Assembly: GCF_000761445.1 (NCBI RefSeq)
Contig: NZ_KN196470.1
Location: 990,699-1,054,698, forward strand
DNA from: Oleiagrimonas soli
Lineage (GTDB): Bacteria; Pseudomonadota; Gammaproteobacteria; Xanthomonadales; Rhodanobacteraceae
DNA length: 64,000 bases
Reading direction: 5' to 3'
Shown: positions 18,571 through 28,452 of the stretch, piece after piece
Layout: each line of letters opens with the position of its first letter
Numbering within the stretch: the first letter of the stretch is position 1
The notes under the pieces: model-generated
The model's database searches: none
What the model was told of the DNA's origin: nothing
What the model saw: the letters and a program-made list of their open reading frames with translations, nothing else
Translations under genes and position numbers: made by a program

Positions 18571-20374
18571 CATGGATGAACCGCCCGCTGCGCGGGCGAA
18601 GGCTTCGGACGCGGCATCCGTGAAGGCGGATGTCGCGTCGGTGGCGAATGACTGGCTGACGCAGCAGCAGGGGGGCGTCCGACGCTGGTTGTTGTCCGCC
18701 ATGGGTCTGGGGGCCGCCGGTACGGTACTGCTGTGCGTGCAGGCGGGCCTGCTGGCCTGGGCGCTGAACGCGATGCTCCTGCAGAACGCCAACGTACGCG
18801 ACGTGCTGCCCGCCGCCGCCGGATTCGTGTTGCTGGCCCTGGTGCGCGCGGCGTGCGCCGTGCAGGCGCGCCGGTTCGGCTTCGAGGCCGGTCGTCGCGT
18901 GGTCGCGGATGTGCGCAAGCGGGTGCTTGAGGCGTTCCGCGCGCGCGGACCCGCATGGCTGGCGCGGCAGTCGAGCGCCGATCTCATCACGCGAACCGTC
19001 GATGGCGTGGACGCATTGGCGCCGTACTATGCGCGCTATCTTCCGCAAAAGGCCGCCGCCGTGCTGTTGCCGCTGATCGTCCTGGTCGCGGCGTTCCCGG
19101 CGGACTGGGTCGCGGGGTTGGTGATGCTGGTGACGGCGCCCCTGGTGCCGCTGTTCATGGTGTTGCTGGGCGGCGTGGCCGAGCGGGCCAGCCAGCGCCG
19201 CTGGGTCACCCTGTTGCGTCTGGGCAATCAATTCTTCGACAGCCTGCAGGGGCTGGTGACGCTGCGCCTGTTCGGTGCCGGCGCGCGCCGCCGCGTGCTG
19301 TTGGCGGAACGCAGCGAGGCCTATCGTCGCGAGACGATGTCGGTGCTGCGCGTGGCGTTCCTGTCGTCGCTGGTGCTGGAGTTCTTCGCCATGGTGAGCA
19401 TCGCGGTGGTCGCGGTGCTGGTTGGTTTCCGCCTGATGTGGGGCGACGTGGCGTTCACGCACGGCATGTTCGTGCTGCTGCTGGCGCCGGAATTCTTTCT
19501 GCCGCTGCGTGCCCTGGGTGCGTTGCGGCATGCGCGCATGGATGCGGTCTCGGCCGCGGGCGATCTGGCCGCGCTGCTGACGCGTGTGCCGCCCGGTCAC
19601 GCGCCGGTGTCTACCCCTTCGCCGGCAGTGGACGCGCCGATGCATCCGCCGTGCATCGAACTCGAGGACGTGCGTTTTGAATACGCGCCCGGTCGCGCCG
19701 GGCTGGATGGCGTCACGCTGCATCTTGCCGCGGGCAGCACGACCGTGGTGGTCGGCGCCAGCGGCTCGGGCAAGAGCAGCCTGCTGCAGTTGCTGATGGG
19801 ATTCCATGCGCCGTCGCGGGGCACGGTGCGGGTCGATGGGCATGCGCTGGATGCGTTCGATGCGCAGGCATGGTGCGCGCGCATCGCCTGGTTGCCGCAG
19901 CGGCCGCACCTGTTCGTCGGCACGCTGCGCGACAATGTGCGCTTGGCGCGTCCCGACGCGGACGACATGGCCCTGGAGCGCGCCGCGCGCGCCGCCGGCC
20001 TCGACGCGGTGCTGCGCGATCTGCCGCAGGGATGGGCCACCCCGTTGGGCGAGCACGGCTACGGCCTGTCCGGCGGTCAGGCGCAGCGCGTCGCGCTGGC
20101 GCGGGCCTGGCTGCGCGATGCGCCGCTGCTGCTGCTCGACGAACCGACGCAGCATCTGGACGAGGCATCCGCGCATGCGGTGCAGCAGGCGATCGCCGAA
20201 CTTCGGCGCGGACGGACGGTGGTGCAGGTGGCGCATCGTCTGGACGCGGCGCGCACGGCCGATCAGGTCGTGGTGATGGCGGCCGGGCGTGTGATCGAGG
20301 CGGGTACGCCGGCACAGTTGCTTGCCGACCGGGGCGCGTTCTTCCGCCTGCTGCAGAACGAGGAAGCCGCATGA
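18557..20374 (+). CDS. cydD: Thiol reductant ABC exporter subunit CydD
   Basis: About 605 residues. Six membrane helices at about 45-320 are followed by an ABC ATPase: Walker A GASGSGKSS, signature LSGGQAQRVALARA, Walker B LLLLDEPTQHLD, H-loop VAHRLD. With CydC it forms the heterodimeric exporter of cysteine and glutathione to the periplasm, needed for cytochrome bd assembly. The start is uncertain: ATG 18557 overlaps cydX by 14 bases, ATG 18572 begins one base after the cydX stop, and neither has a good Shine-Dalgarno, so reinitiation after cydX is likely. It overlaps cydC by 4 bases (ATGA). Confidence 0.95.
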   Translation: MTHADMDEPPAARAKASDAASVKADVASVANDWLTQQQGGVRRWLLSAMGLGAAGTVLLCVQAGLLAWALNAMLLQNANVRDVLPAAAGFVLLALVRAACAVQARRFGFEAGRRVVADVRKRVLEAFRARGPAWLARQSSADLITRTVDGVDALAPYYARYLPQKAAAVLLPLIVLVAAFPADWVAGLVMLVTAPLVPLFMVLLGGVAERASQRRWVTLLRLGNQFFDSLQGLVTLRLFGAGARRRVLLAERSEAYRRETMSVLRVAFLSSLVLEFFAMVSIAVVAVLVGFRLMWGDVAFTHGMFVLLLAPEFFLPLRALGALRHARMDAVSAAGDLAALLTRVPPGHAPVSTPSPAVDAPMHPPCIELEDVRFEYAPGRAGLDGVTLHLAAGSTTVVVGASGSGKSSLLQLLMGFHAPSRGTVRVDGHALDAFDAQAWCARIAWLPQRPHLFVGTLRDNVRLARPDADDMALERAARAAGLDAVLRDLPQGWATPLGEHGYGLSGGQAQRVALARAWLRDAPLLLLDEPTQHLDEASAHAVQQAIAELRRGRTVVQVAHRLDAARTADQVVVMAAGRVIEAGTPAQLLADRGAFFRLLQNEEAA

Positions 20375-22110
20375 GCGCGCCGGCAACGGGGCCGCTGCGA
20401 CGCTTCTGGCGCGTGCTGGGCCGTCAGCGCAGATGGATGCTGCTGGGCGTGCTGGTGTCCCTGATCAGCACGCTGGCCGGCATCGCCCTGATGGCGATCG
20501 CGGGACATTTCATCGCCAGCATGGCGCTGGCCGGCGCGACCGGCGCGGTGCTGAACTACTACACGCCGGCCGCGCTGATCCGCGCGATGGCGCTGTTGCG
20601 CACTGGCGGGCGTTATGTCGAGCGGCTGGTGAATCACGAGGCCACCCTGCGCGTGCTGTCGCGTCTGCGGCTGTGGCTGTTCGACCGTCTGCTGCCGCTG
20701 GCGCCGGCGCGGACCGGGTTTCTCGGCCATGCGGATTTGTTCTCGCGGTTGCGCGCCGACGTGGATCGGCTCGAACACGCCTATCTGGGCATTGGCATCC
20801 CCATCGTCGTCGCGCTGCTGGCGCTGCCGTTGGTGCTGGCGGTGCAGGCGGCCTATGCCTGGCCGGTGGCGTTGCTGACGCTGATCGCGGCAACGGCGGC
20901 GGCCGTGCTGCTGCCTCGCTGGTTGATCGTACGCAGTCGCGCGCCGGCCGAGGCGATGGTGCGTGACGAAGCGGCTTTGCGCGCAGCGGTCGGCGATCTG
21001 GTGCGTGGTGCGGCCGAGCTGCGCCTGTACGGCGCCGATGCGGCGCGCGAGACACGCATTCATGTGCTGACCGACGAACAGCAGGCGCGACTGGCGCATC
21101 TGGACGCCCTGCAGGAACGCGGTCAGTCGCTGATACCGCTGCTGGCGCAGACGGTGGCGGCGGGAACCCTGTTGCTGGGCGCGGCCGCGGCGCGCGCCCA
21201 CACGCTGGCCGGTCCGGATGTGGTCATGCTGGTGCTGCTGGGACTGGCGGCGTTCGAGGTGCTGGCTGTGCTGCCCGAGGCCTTCACGCGCTGGGGCGCG
21301 ACCCGGGCCGCGGCGGCGCGGGTGTTTGAACTGGTCGACGCCGAACCGGCGGTCGAGGATCCGGCGGCGCCAGCCGAGCCACCGGCCAAGCCGGACATCG
21401 CCTTCCGCGGCGTGCGGCTTCGCTATGCCGAGGATGCGCCGTGGGCGCTGGACGGGGTGGACCTGGCACTTCCGTTCGGCAGTCGCGTGGCCGTGACCGG
21501 CGCTTCGGGCGCGGGCAAGAGCAGCCTCGCGGCGGCACTGTTGCGGTTCCAGCCTTTCGAGAGTGGGCGCATCGTCTGGGGCGGACGTTCCATCACCGAA
21601 TATGCGGCGGACGACGTACGCGCCGCCATCGCCGTGGTCGAGCAGCGCACGCATCTGTTCGACGCCACGCTGATCGAGAACCTGCGCGTGGCGCGCCCCG
21701 ACGCGACGCGCGCGCAGATCGAGGCCGCCGTGCACGCGGCGCAGCTGAGCGACGTCGTCGCGGCGCTGCCGGATGGATACGACACCTGGCTGGGCGAGGG
21801 CGGCGCGCATCTGTCGGGCGGCGAGGCACGGCGGGTGGCCATCGCGCGCGCGCTGCTGGCGGATCGCCCGATCCTGCTGCTGGACGAGCCGACCGAGGGC
21901 CTCGATGCCGCCACCGCGCAGTCGCTGATGGGCGCGCTGGCGACCCTGGCCGAAGGCCGCACGGTGCTGCTCATCACGCACCGGCTGGAAGGCTTGTCGC
22001 ACCTGGTCGACCGGCGGGTGCGCATGGAGCGGGGGCGCATCGTGGCCGAGGAGGCGATGGCGGCGTCCTCGGCGGTGCTTCGTTCCGGCCGTTCGTCCAC
22101 GCTGCACTGA
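20371..22110 (+). CDS. cydC: Thiol reductant ABC exporter subunit CydC
   Basis: 579 residues, partner of CydD. The N-terminal transmembrane domain includes the CydC-typical LMAIAGHFIASMALAG and YVERLVNHEATLRVLSRLR motifs (short cues). The ATPase has Walker A GASGAGKSS, signature LSGGEARRVAIARALL, Walker B ILLLDEPTEGLD and H-loop ITHRLE. Its ATG lies in the cydD stop (ATGA), so it is translationally coupled. Placing cydDC directly after cydABX makes one unit that supplies both the oxidase and its assembly factor. Confidence 0.97.
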   Translation: MSAPATGPLRRFWRVLGRQRRWMLLGVLVSLISTLAGIALMAIAGHFIASMALAGATGAVLNYYTPAALIRAMALLRTGGRYVERLVNHEATLRVLSRLRLWLFDRLLPLAPARTGFLGHADLFSRLRADVDRLEHAYLGIGIPIVVALLALPLVLAVQAAYAWPVALLTLIAATAAAVLLPRWLIVRSRAPAEAMVRDEAALRAAVGDLVRGAAELRLYGADAARETRIHVLTDEQQARLAHLDALQERGQSLIPLLAQTVAAGTLLLGAAAARAHTLAGPDVVMLVLLGLAAFEVLAVLPEAFTRWGATRAAAARVFELVDAEPAVEDPAAPAEPPAKPDIAFRGVRLRYAEDAPWALDGVDLALPFGSRVAVTGASGAGKSSLAAALLRFQPFESGRIVWGGRSITEYAADDVRAAIAVVEQRTHLFDATLIENLRVARPDATRAQIEAAVHAAQLSDVVAALPDGYDTWLGEGGAHLSGGEARRVAIARALLADRPILLLDEPTEGLDAATAQSLMGALATLAEGRTVLLITHRLEGLSHLVDRRVRMERGRIVAEEAMAASSAVLRSGRSSTLH

Positions 22111-22437
22111 GACGGCCCGTGTCGGGATGTCCGCGCCGGTCTCGGTGGCCTCATGCGCTTTTTCGCGGAAGTTGGCGCGGCGGTCGGCGACGTGTCCGGC
22201 GTGGATGCAACGTGGTTGCCACGCTCGCGCGACGGCGGCCTCGGCTTATGGCTATGTCGATCGGTTCGTGCGGCATCCCCGAGCGCAGGTGCGCTACGCT
22301 GCGACTCGTCGACAGGGTAGGCATCGCCAACCGGGGAGGTGCACGCGCATGGCATCCGTTTCGATGTGGGAATCCGCTTGGGGGCAGCCCGTGCAGTCGC
22401 TGGGCTTGCGGGCGGCGAAGTCGGTGGAGAGCGGCCT
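22111..22437. other. 327-base gap between cydC and the P-type ATPase
   Basis: No convincing gene, terminator or RNA was seen. The composition stays GC-rich. Only the last 20 bases are interpretable: GGAGAG serves as ribosome site for the ATG at 22438. An upstream in-frame extension of the ATPase (to 22339) is possible but lacks family character. Confidence 0.5.
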
Positions 22438-24903
22438 ATGAAGCATCGCGTATCGCCTGAGCGCTGGAGTTCGTCGGCGGACCCGTCGCGCGGTTTGGAT
22501 CGCGCCGAGGTGGAGGCGCGGCGTGCGCGCTTCGGCCGCAACGACATGTTCGCGTCGCGTCGCGCCGGCTGGCGCGAGGTGCTGCGCGACAGCGCGCGCG
22601 ATCCGATGCCGTGGTTCCTGCTCGGCATCTCGCTGCTGTTCGCCGTGCTCGGCAACCGCACCGAGGCGGTGGTGCTCGGACTGGCACTGCTGCCGATCCT
22701 GGGCATGGACGCGTATCTGCATCGACGCAGCCGTGCCAGCGTGGAAGGTCTGGCCAGCCGGCTCGCCATGCGCAGTCGCGTGTGGCGCGACCATCGCCTG
22801 GTCGAGGTGGACACGGTCGATCTGGTGCCGGGCGACCTGGTACAGGTGGAGGCGTCCGAATACCTGCCCGCGGACGGCGTGATCGTCGCCGGGGAGCATC
22901 TGCAACTCGACGAATCCGCGCTCACCGGCGAATCGCTGCCCTGCCGCAAGCAAGCCTGGACGGGCGAGATGCCCGCGGACGCCGAGATCGAGGATCGGCA
23001 CTGGGGTGCGGCCGGCACGCGGCTACTGACCGGTTCCCTGCAACTGCGCGTGATCGAGACCGGCGCACGCACGCTGTACGGAGGCATCGTGCGTCTGGCG
23101 CAGGCCGGTCCGCAGCAGCGCACGCCGCTGCAGCAGGCGCTGTCGTCGCTGGTGACCGCGCTGCTCGCGGTCGCGGTGCTGATGTGCATGGCGCTGGCGC
23201 TGGCGCGCTGGTATCAGGGGCACGGTCTGCTCGACGCGGTGGTCAGTGCGTTGACGCTGGCGGTCGCCGCGCTGCCCGAGGAATTTCCGGTAGTCCTGAC
23301 CGCCTTCCTCGGCGTGGGCGTGTGGCGACTGGCGCGTCGCGGTGCCTTGGTGCAGCGGGCCGTGGCGGTGGAAAACATCGGCCGCGTCAGTGCGATCTGC
23401 ACCGACAAGACGGGCACCTTGACCGAGGGACTTCTGCGGCTGCGCACCTTGCAGCCGGCGGCGGACAGCGACGAGGCCGCCTTGCTGCGCGTGGCGGCGC
23501 GCGCCAGCCGCGTCGACAGCGCCGACCCCATGGACACGGCCATTCTCGAACGCGCCGGCGGAGTCGACGGCCAACGCGTGGCGACGTTTCCGTTCACCGA
23601 GAAAGCGCGCCGGGAGGTGGCGGTCTTCGCGCTCGGCGACGGACGTTTCGAGGCCGTGGCGAAGGGCGCGCCCGAGACCGTGCTGGCGATGTGCACGCTG
23701 TCGACGGAAGCGCTCGAAGTCTGGAGCGCACGCGCCGGCGAGTGGGCGGCGCGCGGTTACAAGGTCATCGCCTGCGCCCGGCGCGCGCTGCCAGCCTGGC
23801 CTGGCGGGGAGCCCGATCGCGAATATGTGTTCGCCGGTCTGCTGGGCTTCGCCGATCCGCTGCGCGAGGGCGTCGCGGAGGCGGTGGCCGAAACGCGTCA
23901 AGCCGGCATCCGCGTGCTCATGATCACCGGCGACCATCCGCTCACGGCGCGCGCGATCGCCGCCGAGGCCGGGCTCGGCGGTGCGGCGCCGACGGTGCGC
24001 CTGGGCGAGGATCTGGTGCGCGAGTTGCGCCGGGACGGCGTTGCGGCGCTGTCGGGTCTCGACGCGGTGGCGCGCTGTCTGCCGATGCACAAGCTGGAGA
24101 TCGTGCGCGCCCTGCAGGCGGAAGGCGAGGTGGTGGCGGTGACCGGCGACGGGGTCAACGACGTACCCGCGCTGCAGGCGGCCGACATCGGCATCGCCAT
24201 GGGGCGGCGCGGCACGCGCACGGCCTCCGAGGTGGCGCCGGTGGTGCTGCTCGACGACAACTTCGGCACCCTGGTCGAGGCCATCGCCGAGGGCCGTCAG
24301 CTTTTCGGCAATCTGAAGCTGAGCTTCGCCTACCTGCTGATGATTCACATGCCGCTGGTGCTGACGGCGGCCTTCGTGCCCTGGTTGGGCTTGCCGCTAC
24401 TGTATCTGCCGATCCACGTCGTATGGCTGGAGCTGATCATCCATCCGACGGCGCTGCTGGCCTTCCAGCAGTTGCCCGCCCGTGTGCGGCTGCGGCAGGT
24501 GCAGAGAACGAGGCGGCTGCGGTTCTTCGGGGCCCGTGAATGGGCGGTGGTGATCGGCGGCGGTCTGGCGCTGACCGCGCTGGTGGGCGTCGGCTACGCC
24601 TACAGTCTGGAATCTTCCGGCAGCGCCGTGCACGCGCGCAGCATGGCGCTGCTGGTGCTGATCGTCGCCAGCGTATCGGTGACGCTGGCCCTGGGGCGCG
24701 GACGCACCCGAGCCGCCCGCATCGTGCCGCTGGCGGCGCTGGCTTCGGCCGTCGTGCTGCTGACGATCCCTGCGCTGGCGACGACATTGCAGTTGCAGCC
24801 GCTGCATGCCGACGACTGGCTACTGGCGCTGACTGGCGGCGTGCTGGTCGGCGCGGTCGCCGCGCTGTTCCATGGGAGCGCCCGCGGCGCGGGCACCTCG
24901 TGA
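22438..24903 (+). CDS. Cation-transporting P-type ATPase of unknown ion
   Basis: 821 residues, with the layout of P2-like ATPases. A cation_ATPase_N region comes first, followed by the actuator TGES (163-166), helix 4 PEEFP (280-284), the phosphorylation loop DKTGTLT (Asp323), KGAPE, TGDHPLTARA and the hinge GDGVNDVPAL (570-579), with about four C-terminal helices. Two ion-site features are unusual. Helix 4 is PEEFP rather than PEGLP (Ca2+) or CPC (heavy metals). Helix 6 reads LELIIHPTALLAF, where Ca2+ pumps have an Asn/Asp-rich stretch. The substrate therefore cannot be assigned. Start chosen: ATG 22438 with GGAGAG 6 bases before. It follows the cyd genes on the same strand. Confidence 0.92.
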   Translation: MKHRVSPERWSSSADPSRGLDRAEVEARRARFGRNDMFASRRAGWREVLRDSARDPMPWFLLGISLLFAVLGNRTEAVVLGLALLPILGMDAYLHRRSRASVEGLASRLAMRSRVWRDHRLVEVDTVDLVPGDLVQVEASEYLPADGVIVAGEHLQLDESALTGESLPCRKQAWTGEMPADAEIEDRHWGAAGTRLLTGSLQLRVIETGARTLYGGIVRLAQAGPQQRTPLQQALSSLVTALLAVAVLMCMALALARWYQGHGLLDAVVSALTLAVAALPEEFPVVLTAFLGVGVWRLARRGALVQRAVAVENIGRVSAICTDKTGTLTEGLLRLRTLQPAADSDEAALLRVAARASRVDSADPMDTAILERAGGVDGQRVATFPFTEKARREVAVFALGDGRFEAVAKGAPETVLAMCTLSTEALEVWSARAGEWAARGYKVIACARRALPAWPGGEPDREYVFAGLLGFADPLREGVAEAVAETRQAGIRVLMITGDHPLTARAIAAEAGLGGAAPTVRLGEDLVRELRRDGVAALSGLDAVARCLPMHKLEIVRALQAEGEVVAVTGDGVNDVPALQAADIGIAMGRRGTRTASEVAPVVLLDDNFGTLVEAIAEGRQLFGNLKLSFAYLLMIHMPLVLTAAFVPWLGLPLLYLPIHVVWLELIIHPTALLAFQQLPARVRLRQVQRTRRLRFFGAREWAVVIGGGLALTALVGVGYAYSLESSGSAVHARSMALLVLIVASVSVTLALGRGRTRAARIVPLAALASAVVLLTIPALATTLQLQPLHADDWLLALTGGVLVGAVAALFHGSARGAGTS

Positions 24904-24922
24904 GTCGCGGCGACGGTCTGCG

Positions 24923-25879
24923 TCAATCCAGGCTGGCGAGCCACTCGTCGTCCGAGCCGTCCGGCACGCCCTCGAACAACGGCGTGCTGAGGTAGCGTTC
25001 GCCGGTGTCCGGCAGCATCGCCAGGATCGCCGCGCCGGGTTCGGTTTTCTCCGCGGCCTTCAGCGCCGCCGCCAGGGTGCCGCCGGCGGAGATGCCCACG
25101 AAGATGCCTTCCTCGCGCGCCAGCCGTCGGGCGGTGGCGATGGCCTCGTCGTCGGTGACGGTGATGTCGTCGTCCGGCACGTCGCGGTTGAGTACCTCGG
25201 GCACGAAATCGGGCGTCCAGCCCTGGATCTTGTGCGAATTCCATTCCTTGCCGGCCAGCAACGCGGCGACCGCCGGTTCGGTGGTGACGATGCGCACCTC
25301 GGGTCGCGCGGCCTTGAGCATCTCGCCGACGCCGGTCAGCGTGCCGCCGGTACCCCAGCCGCTGACGAACACGTCCAGGCGGCGGTTGGCGAAGTCGCGC
25401 AGGATTTCGGCGGCGGTGGTGTTGCGGTGGTAGGACGGGTTGGCCGCATTCTCGAATTGCCGCGCCAGGAACCAGCCGTGCTGCTTGGCCAGGGCTTCGG
25501 CCTTTTTCACCATGCCGGTGCCGCGTTCGGCGGCGGGCGTGAGGATGACCTTGGCACCGTAGGCGCGCATCAGCTTGCGGCGCTCAATGGAGAACGAATC
25601 GGCCATCACCGCGACGAACGGATAGCCGCGCGCGGCGCAGACCATCGCCAGCGCGATGCCGGTGTTGCCGCTGGTGGCCTCGATGACGGTCTGGCCGGGT
25701 TGCAGCGTGCCGCGGCGCTCGGCGTCGAGGATGATGGCCAGGGCGAGGCGGTCCTTGACCGATCCGCCGGGGTTGAAGGATTCGACTTTCACGAACAGTT
25801 CGCGGCCTTCGGGCGCCATGCGGTGCAGCCGCACGATGGGCGTGTGGCCGATGGTGTCGAGAATGCTTTCGTGGATCAT
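24923..25879 (-). CDS. cysK: Cysteine synthase A (O-acetylserine sulfhydrylase)
   Basis: 318 residues, fold-type II PLP enzyme. The PLP lysine is in NPGGSVKDR (about residue 42), with the EATSGNTGIALA substrate loop, GTGGTLTG phosphate loop and GISAGGT C-terminal loop. The sequence has classical CysK/CysM character. It replaces the acetyl group of O-acetylserine by sulfide in the last step of cysteine synthesis. The start at 25879 has GGAGAA 6 bases upstream; a longer reading to 25936 is not supported. It converges on the ATPase gene with a 19-base gap. It is the last gene on the minus strand after cysJ-cysI-cysH, 162 bases downstream, and is probably partly independent. Confidence 0.96.
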   Translation of the reverse strand: MIHESILDTIGHTPIVRLHRMAPEGRELFVKVESFNPGGSVKDRLALAIILDAERRGTLQPGQTVIEATSGNTGIALAMVCAARGYPFVAVMADSFSIERRKLMRAYGAKVILTPAAERGTGMVKKAEALAKQHGWFLARQFENAANPSYHRNTTAAEILRDFANRRLDVFVSGWGTGGTLTGVGEMLKAARPEVRIVTTEPAVAALLAGKEWNSHKIQGWTPDFVPEVLNRDVPDDDITVTDDEAIATARRLAREEGIFVGISAGGTLAAALKAAEKTEPGAAILAMLPDTGERYLSTPLFEGVPDGSDDEWLASLD

Positions 25880-26041
25880 GGGTGTTCTCCGAACGTGGCA
25901 AGGGGCGATCGAGGCGGCCGAAGGGCCGGGACGCATGCAGGAACGTCGGGGGTGGCGGATACCGCCGGACGCCCATTGTGCGCGCTCTTGGCGCGGATGG
26001 GCATCGGCCGCGCAGCCGATGTCAGCGCGGGTTCATGCATG

Positions 26042-26749
26042 TCAAACGTCCAGGTGCAGTCCGCATTCGCGCTTGAGGCCGAAGAAGCGCGTGTCCTCCT
26101 CGCGCATGCCCGGCTGCCAGCGGCGGGTGGTGTGCACGTCGCCGATGGAGACGTAACCTTCGTCCCACAGCGGGTGGTAGGGCAGGTCGTGGCGTTGCAG
26201 GTACAGACCGACGTCGCGGTCGCTCCAGTCGGCGATGGGGTGCACTTTCCAACGTCCGTTGCGGCGTTCGACGAAGGGCGTATCGGCGCGCGAGTCGGAC
26301 TGGCTGCGGCGCAGACCGGCAAACCAGGTGCCGGCGTCGAGTTCGGCCAGCATGCGCTGCATCGGTTCGATCTTGGCCAGACGGTTGTAGCGGTCCAGGC
26401 CGGCTTCGCCCTGTTCCCACAGTCGCCCGTGGCGCGCTTCCAGCCAGGTTGGCGACAGCGCGGGGCGGGCCACGCGCAGGTTCAGGTCCAGCCGCTCGCG
26501 CAGACGGTCGACGAAGGCGTAGGTCTCGGCGAACAGGTAGCCGGTATCGATCAGCACCACCGGTATGCGTGGCCGATGCTGCGTCAGCAGGTGCAGCGAG
26601 GCCGCCGCCTGCGCGCCGAAGCTGGACGACAGCACGTGCACGCCGGGCAGGGTGCGTAGCGCCCAGTCGACGCGGGTGTCGGCGTCGCGGTCGCGCAGCC
26701 AGGCGTTGAGTCCGGCCAGATCGTCGCGGTCGAGCGCGGGCGCGTTCAT
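26042..26749 (-). CDS. cysH: Phosphoadenosine phosphosulfate reductase
   Basis: 235 residues. The PP-loop-like [15 protein letters not shown] and the C-terminal active-site motif KRECGLH are present. The active-site Cys is the only cysteine; the extra Cys pairs that bind the 4Fe-4S cluster in APS reductases are absent. This is therefore the thioredoxin-dependent PAPS-type enzyme (E. coli style), producing sulfite. Its ATG overlaps the cysI stop (ATGA), showing coupling. The gene order cysJ-cysI-cysH is as in enterobacteria. No cysD/cysN is in the window. Confidence 0.98.
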   Translation of the reverse strand: MNAPALDRDDLAGLNAWLRDRDADTRVDWALRTLPGVHVLSSSFGAQAAASLHLLTQHRPRIPVVLIDTGYLFAETYAFVDRLRERLDLNLRVARPALSPTWLEARHGRLWEQGEAGLDRYNRLAKIEPMQRMLAELDAGTWFAGLRRSQSDSRADTPFVERRNGRWKVHPIADWSDRDVGLYLQRHDLPYHPLWDEGYVSIGDVHTTRRWQPGMREEDTRFFGLKRECGLHLDV

Positions 26750-28437
26750 GCGATCTGCGCCAGCGGGATGCGCCGCGGCGGCGGTTCGACCACGCCGCTG
26801 CGCACCAGGAAGTCGCCGAAGTGCTCGCGATCCATGCGCTCGTCGGCGAAGCGTGCGAACAGCGCGTCGAGCGCATCGAGGATGACGGACTCGTCGACGT
26901 TCTCGCGGTGCACCGCGTTCAACCGCTGACCGGCAAAGTCCGCGCCCAGGCGCAGGTCGTAGCGACCCAGCGCGCGGCCGACCAGCGCGATCTCGCCCAG
27001 GTACGGCCGCGAGCAGCCGTTGGGGCAGCCGGACAGGCGCAGCAGGATGGGTTCGTCGAGCAGGCCGTGACGGTCCAGCAGCGCCTCGATCTTCGGCAGC
27101 AGTTCGGGCAGGTAACGTTCGCTCTCGGCCATCGCCATGGCGCAGGTCGGCAGCGCGACGCAGGCGACGGCGTGGCGACGGATGGCGCTGCCGCGACGGT
27201 AGCCGTCGAGGCCGTGCTCGGCGACCAGCGCGTCGATGGCGGCGCGCCGTTCCGGAGCCACGCCGGCGACGATCACGTTCTGGTTGCAGGTCATGCGCAG
27301 GTCGCCGTCGTGCACCTCGGCGATGGCGCGCAGGCCGGTCATCAGGCGCGCCTCGCCGCGATCGGCGACGCGGCCGGACTCGATCTGCAGGGTCAGGTGC
27401 CAGCGGCCGTCGGCGCCCTCGGTCCAGCCGTAGCGGTCGCCGTTGTGGGTGAACGCGTACGGCCGCGCCGGCTGCAAAGCGAAGCCCAGGCGAGATTCCA
27501 ATTCGGCCTTGAACCAGTCCAGTCCGCGATCGTCCAGCGTGTACTTGAAACGCGCGTGCTTGCGGTTCGTGCGGTCGCCGAAATCGCGCTGGATGGCGAC
27601 CGTGTGCCAGGCCGCGTCCAGCAACTGATCGGGCGTGACGAAGCCGATCACGTCGGCCAGTTGCGGGTAGGTGTCGGCGTGGCCGTGGGTCGCGCCCATG
27701 CCGCCGCCGACGGCGACGTTGAAGCCGGTCAGCGCGCCGTCCTCGACGATGGCGATCAGGCCGAGGTCCTGCGCGAACACGTCGATGTCGTTGTCCGGCG
27801 GCACGGCCAGACCGATCTTGAACTTGCGCGGCAGGTAGGTCTCGCCATACAGCGGTTCGGTCTCCTGCGTGCTGTCGACCTTCTCGCCGTCCAGCCAGAT
27901 CTCGTGGTACGCGCGGGTGGCCGGCATCAGGTGCTCGGACAGGCGCACGGCCCAGGCATGCGCCTCGGCGTGTGCGGCCGATTCGACCGGATTGGCCGAT
28001 GCCACCACGTTGCGGTTGACGTCGCCGCACGCGGCCAGAGTGTCCATCAGCGCGGCGTGGATGGCGGCCATGGTCGGCTTGAGTTCGGTCTTGATGACGC
28101 CGTGCAGCTGGAAGGTCTGGCGCGTGGTGATGCGCAGCGTGCCGTTGGCGTGTTCGCGGGCGATGGCGTCGAAGGCCAACCACTGCGCCGGCGTCAGCAC
28201 GCCGCCGGGCAGGCGCGCGCGGATCATGAACTGGTAGTCCGGCTCCAGCTTGCGCTGGCGGCGATCCTCGCGCACGTCGCGGTCGTCCTGCTGGTAGCTG
28301 CCGTGGAATTTCAGCAGCAGGTTGGCGTCGTCGCTGATGGCCCCGCTCAGCGGATCGGCCAGGTCCTCGGCGATGCTTCCGCGCAGGTGGCGGCTCTCGC
28401 GCTTCAGACGCTCCATGTCGGTCAGGGGTGCGTTCAT
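26746..28437 (-). CDS. cysI: Sulfite reductase hemoprotein beta subunit
   Basis: 563 residues (E. coli 570). The four cysteines that bind the 4Fe-4S/siroheme centre are seen in [15 protein letters not shown] and [10 protein letters not shown]. The basic substrate-binding residues occur in TRQTFQLHG and [10 protein letters not shown] contexts. It catalyses the six-electron reduction of sulfite to sulfide with electrons from CysJ. It starts 15 bases after cysJ and overlaps cysH by 4 bases. Confidence 0.99.
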   Translation of the reverse strand: MNAPLTDMERLKRESRHLRGSIAEDLADPLSGAISDDANLLLKFHGSYQQDDRDVREDRRQRKLEPDYQFMIRARLPGGVLTPAQWLAFDAIAREHANGTLRITTRQTFQLHGVIKTELKPTMAAIHAALMDTLAACGDVNRNVVASANPVESAAHAEAHAWAVRLSEHLMPATRAYHEIWLDGEKVDSTQETEPLYGETYLPRKFKIGLAVPPDNDIDVFAQDLGLIAIVEDGALTGFNVAVGGGMGATHGHADTYPQLADVIGFVTPDQLLDAAWHTVAIQRDFGDRTNRKHARFKYTLDDRGLDWFKAELESRLGFALQPARPYAFTHNGDRYGWTEGADGRWHLTLQIESGRVADRGEARLMTGLRAIAEVHDGDLRMTCNQNVIVAGVAPERRAAIDALVAEHGLDGYRRGSAIRRHAVACVALPTCAMAMAESERYLPELLPKIEALLDRHGLLDEPILLRLSGCPNGCSRPYLGEIALVGRALGRYDLRLGADFAGQRLNAVHRENVDESVILDALDALFARFADERMDREHFGDFLVRSGVVEPPPRRIPLAQIA

Positions 28438-28452
28438 CGTGGGTGTCCGGAT

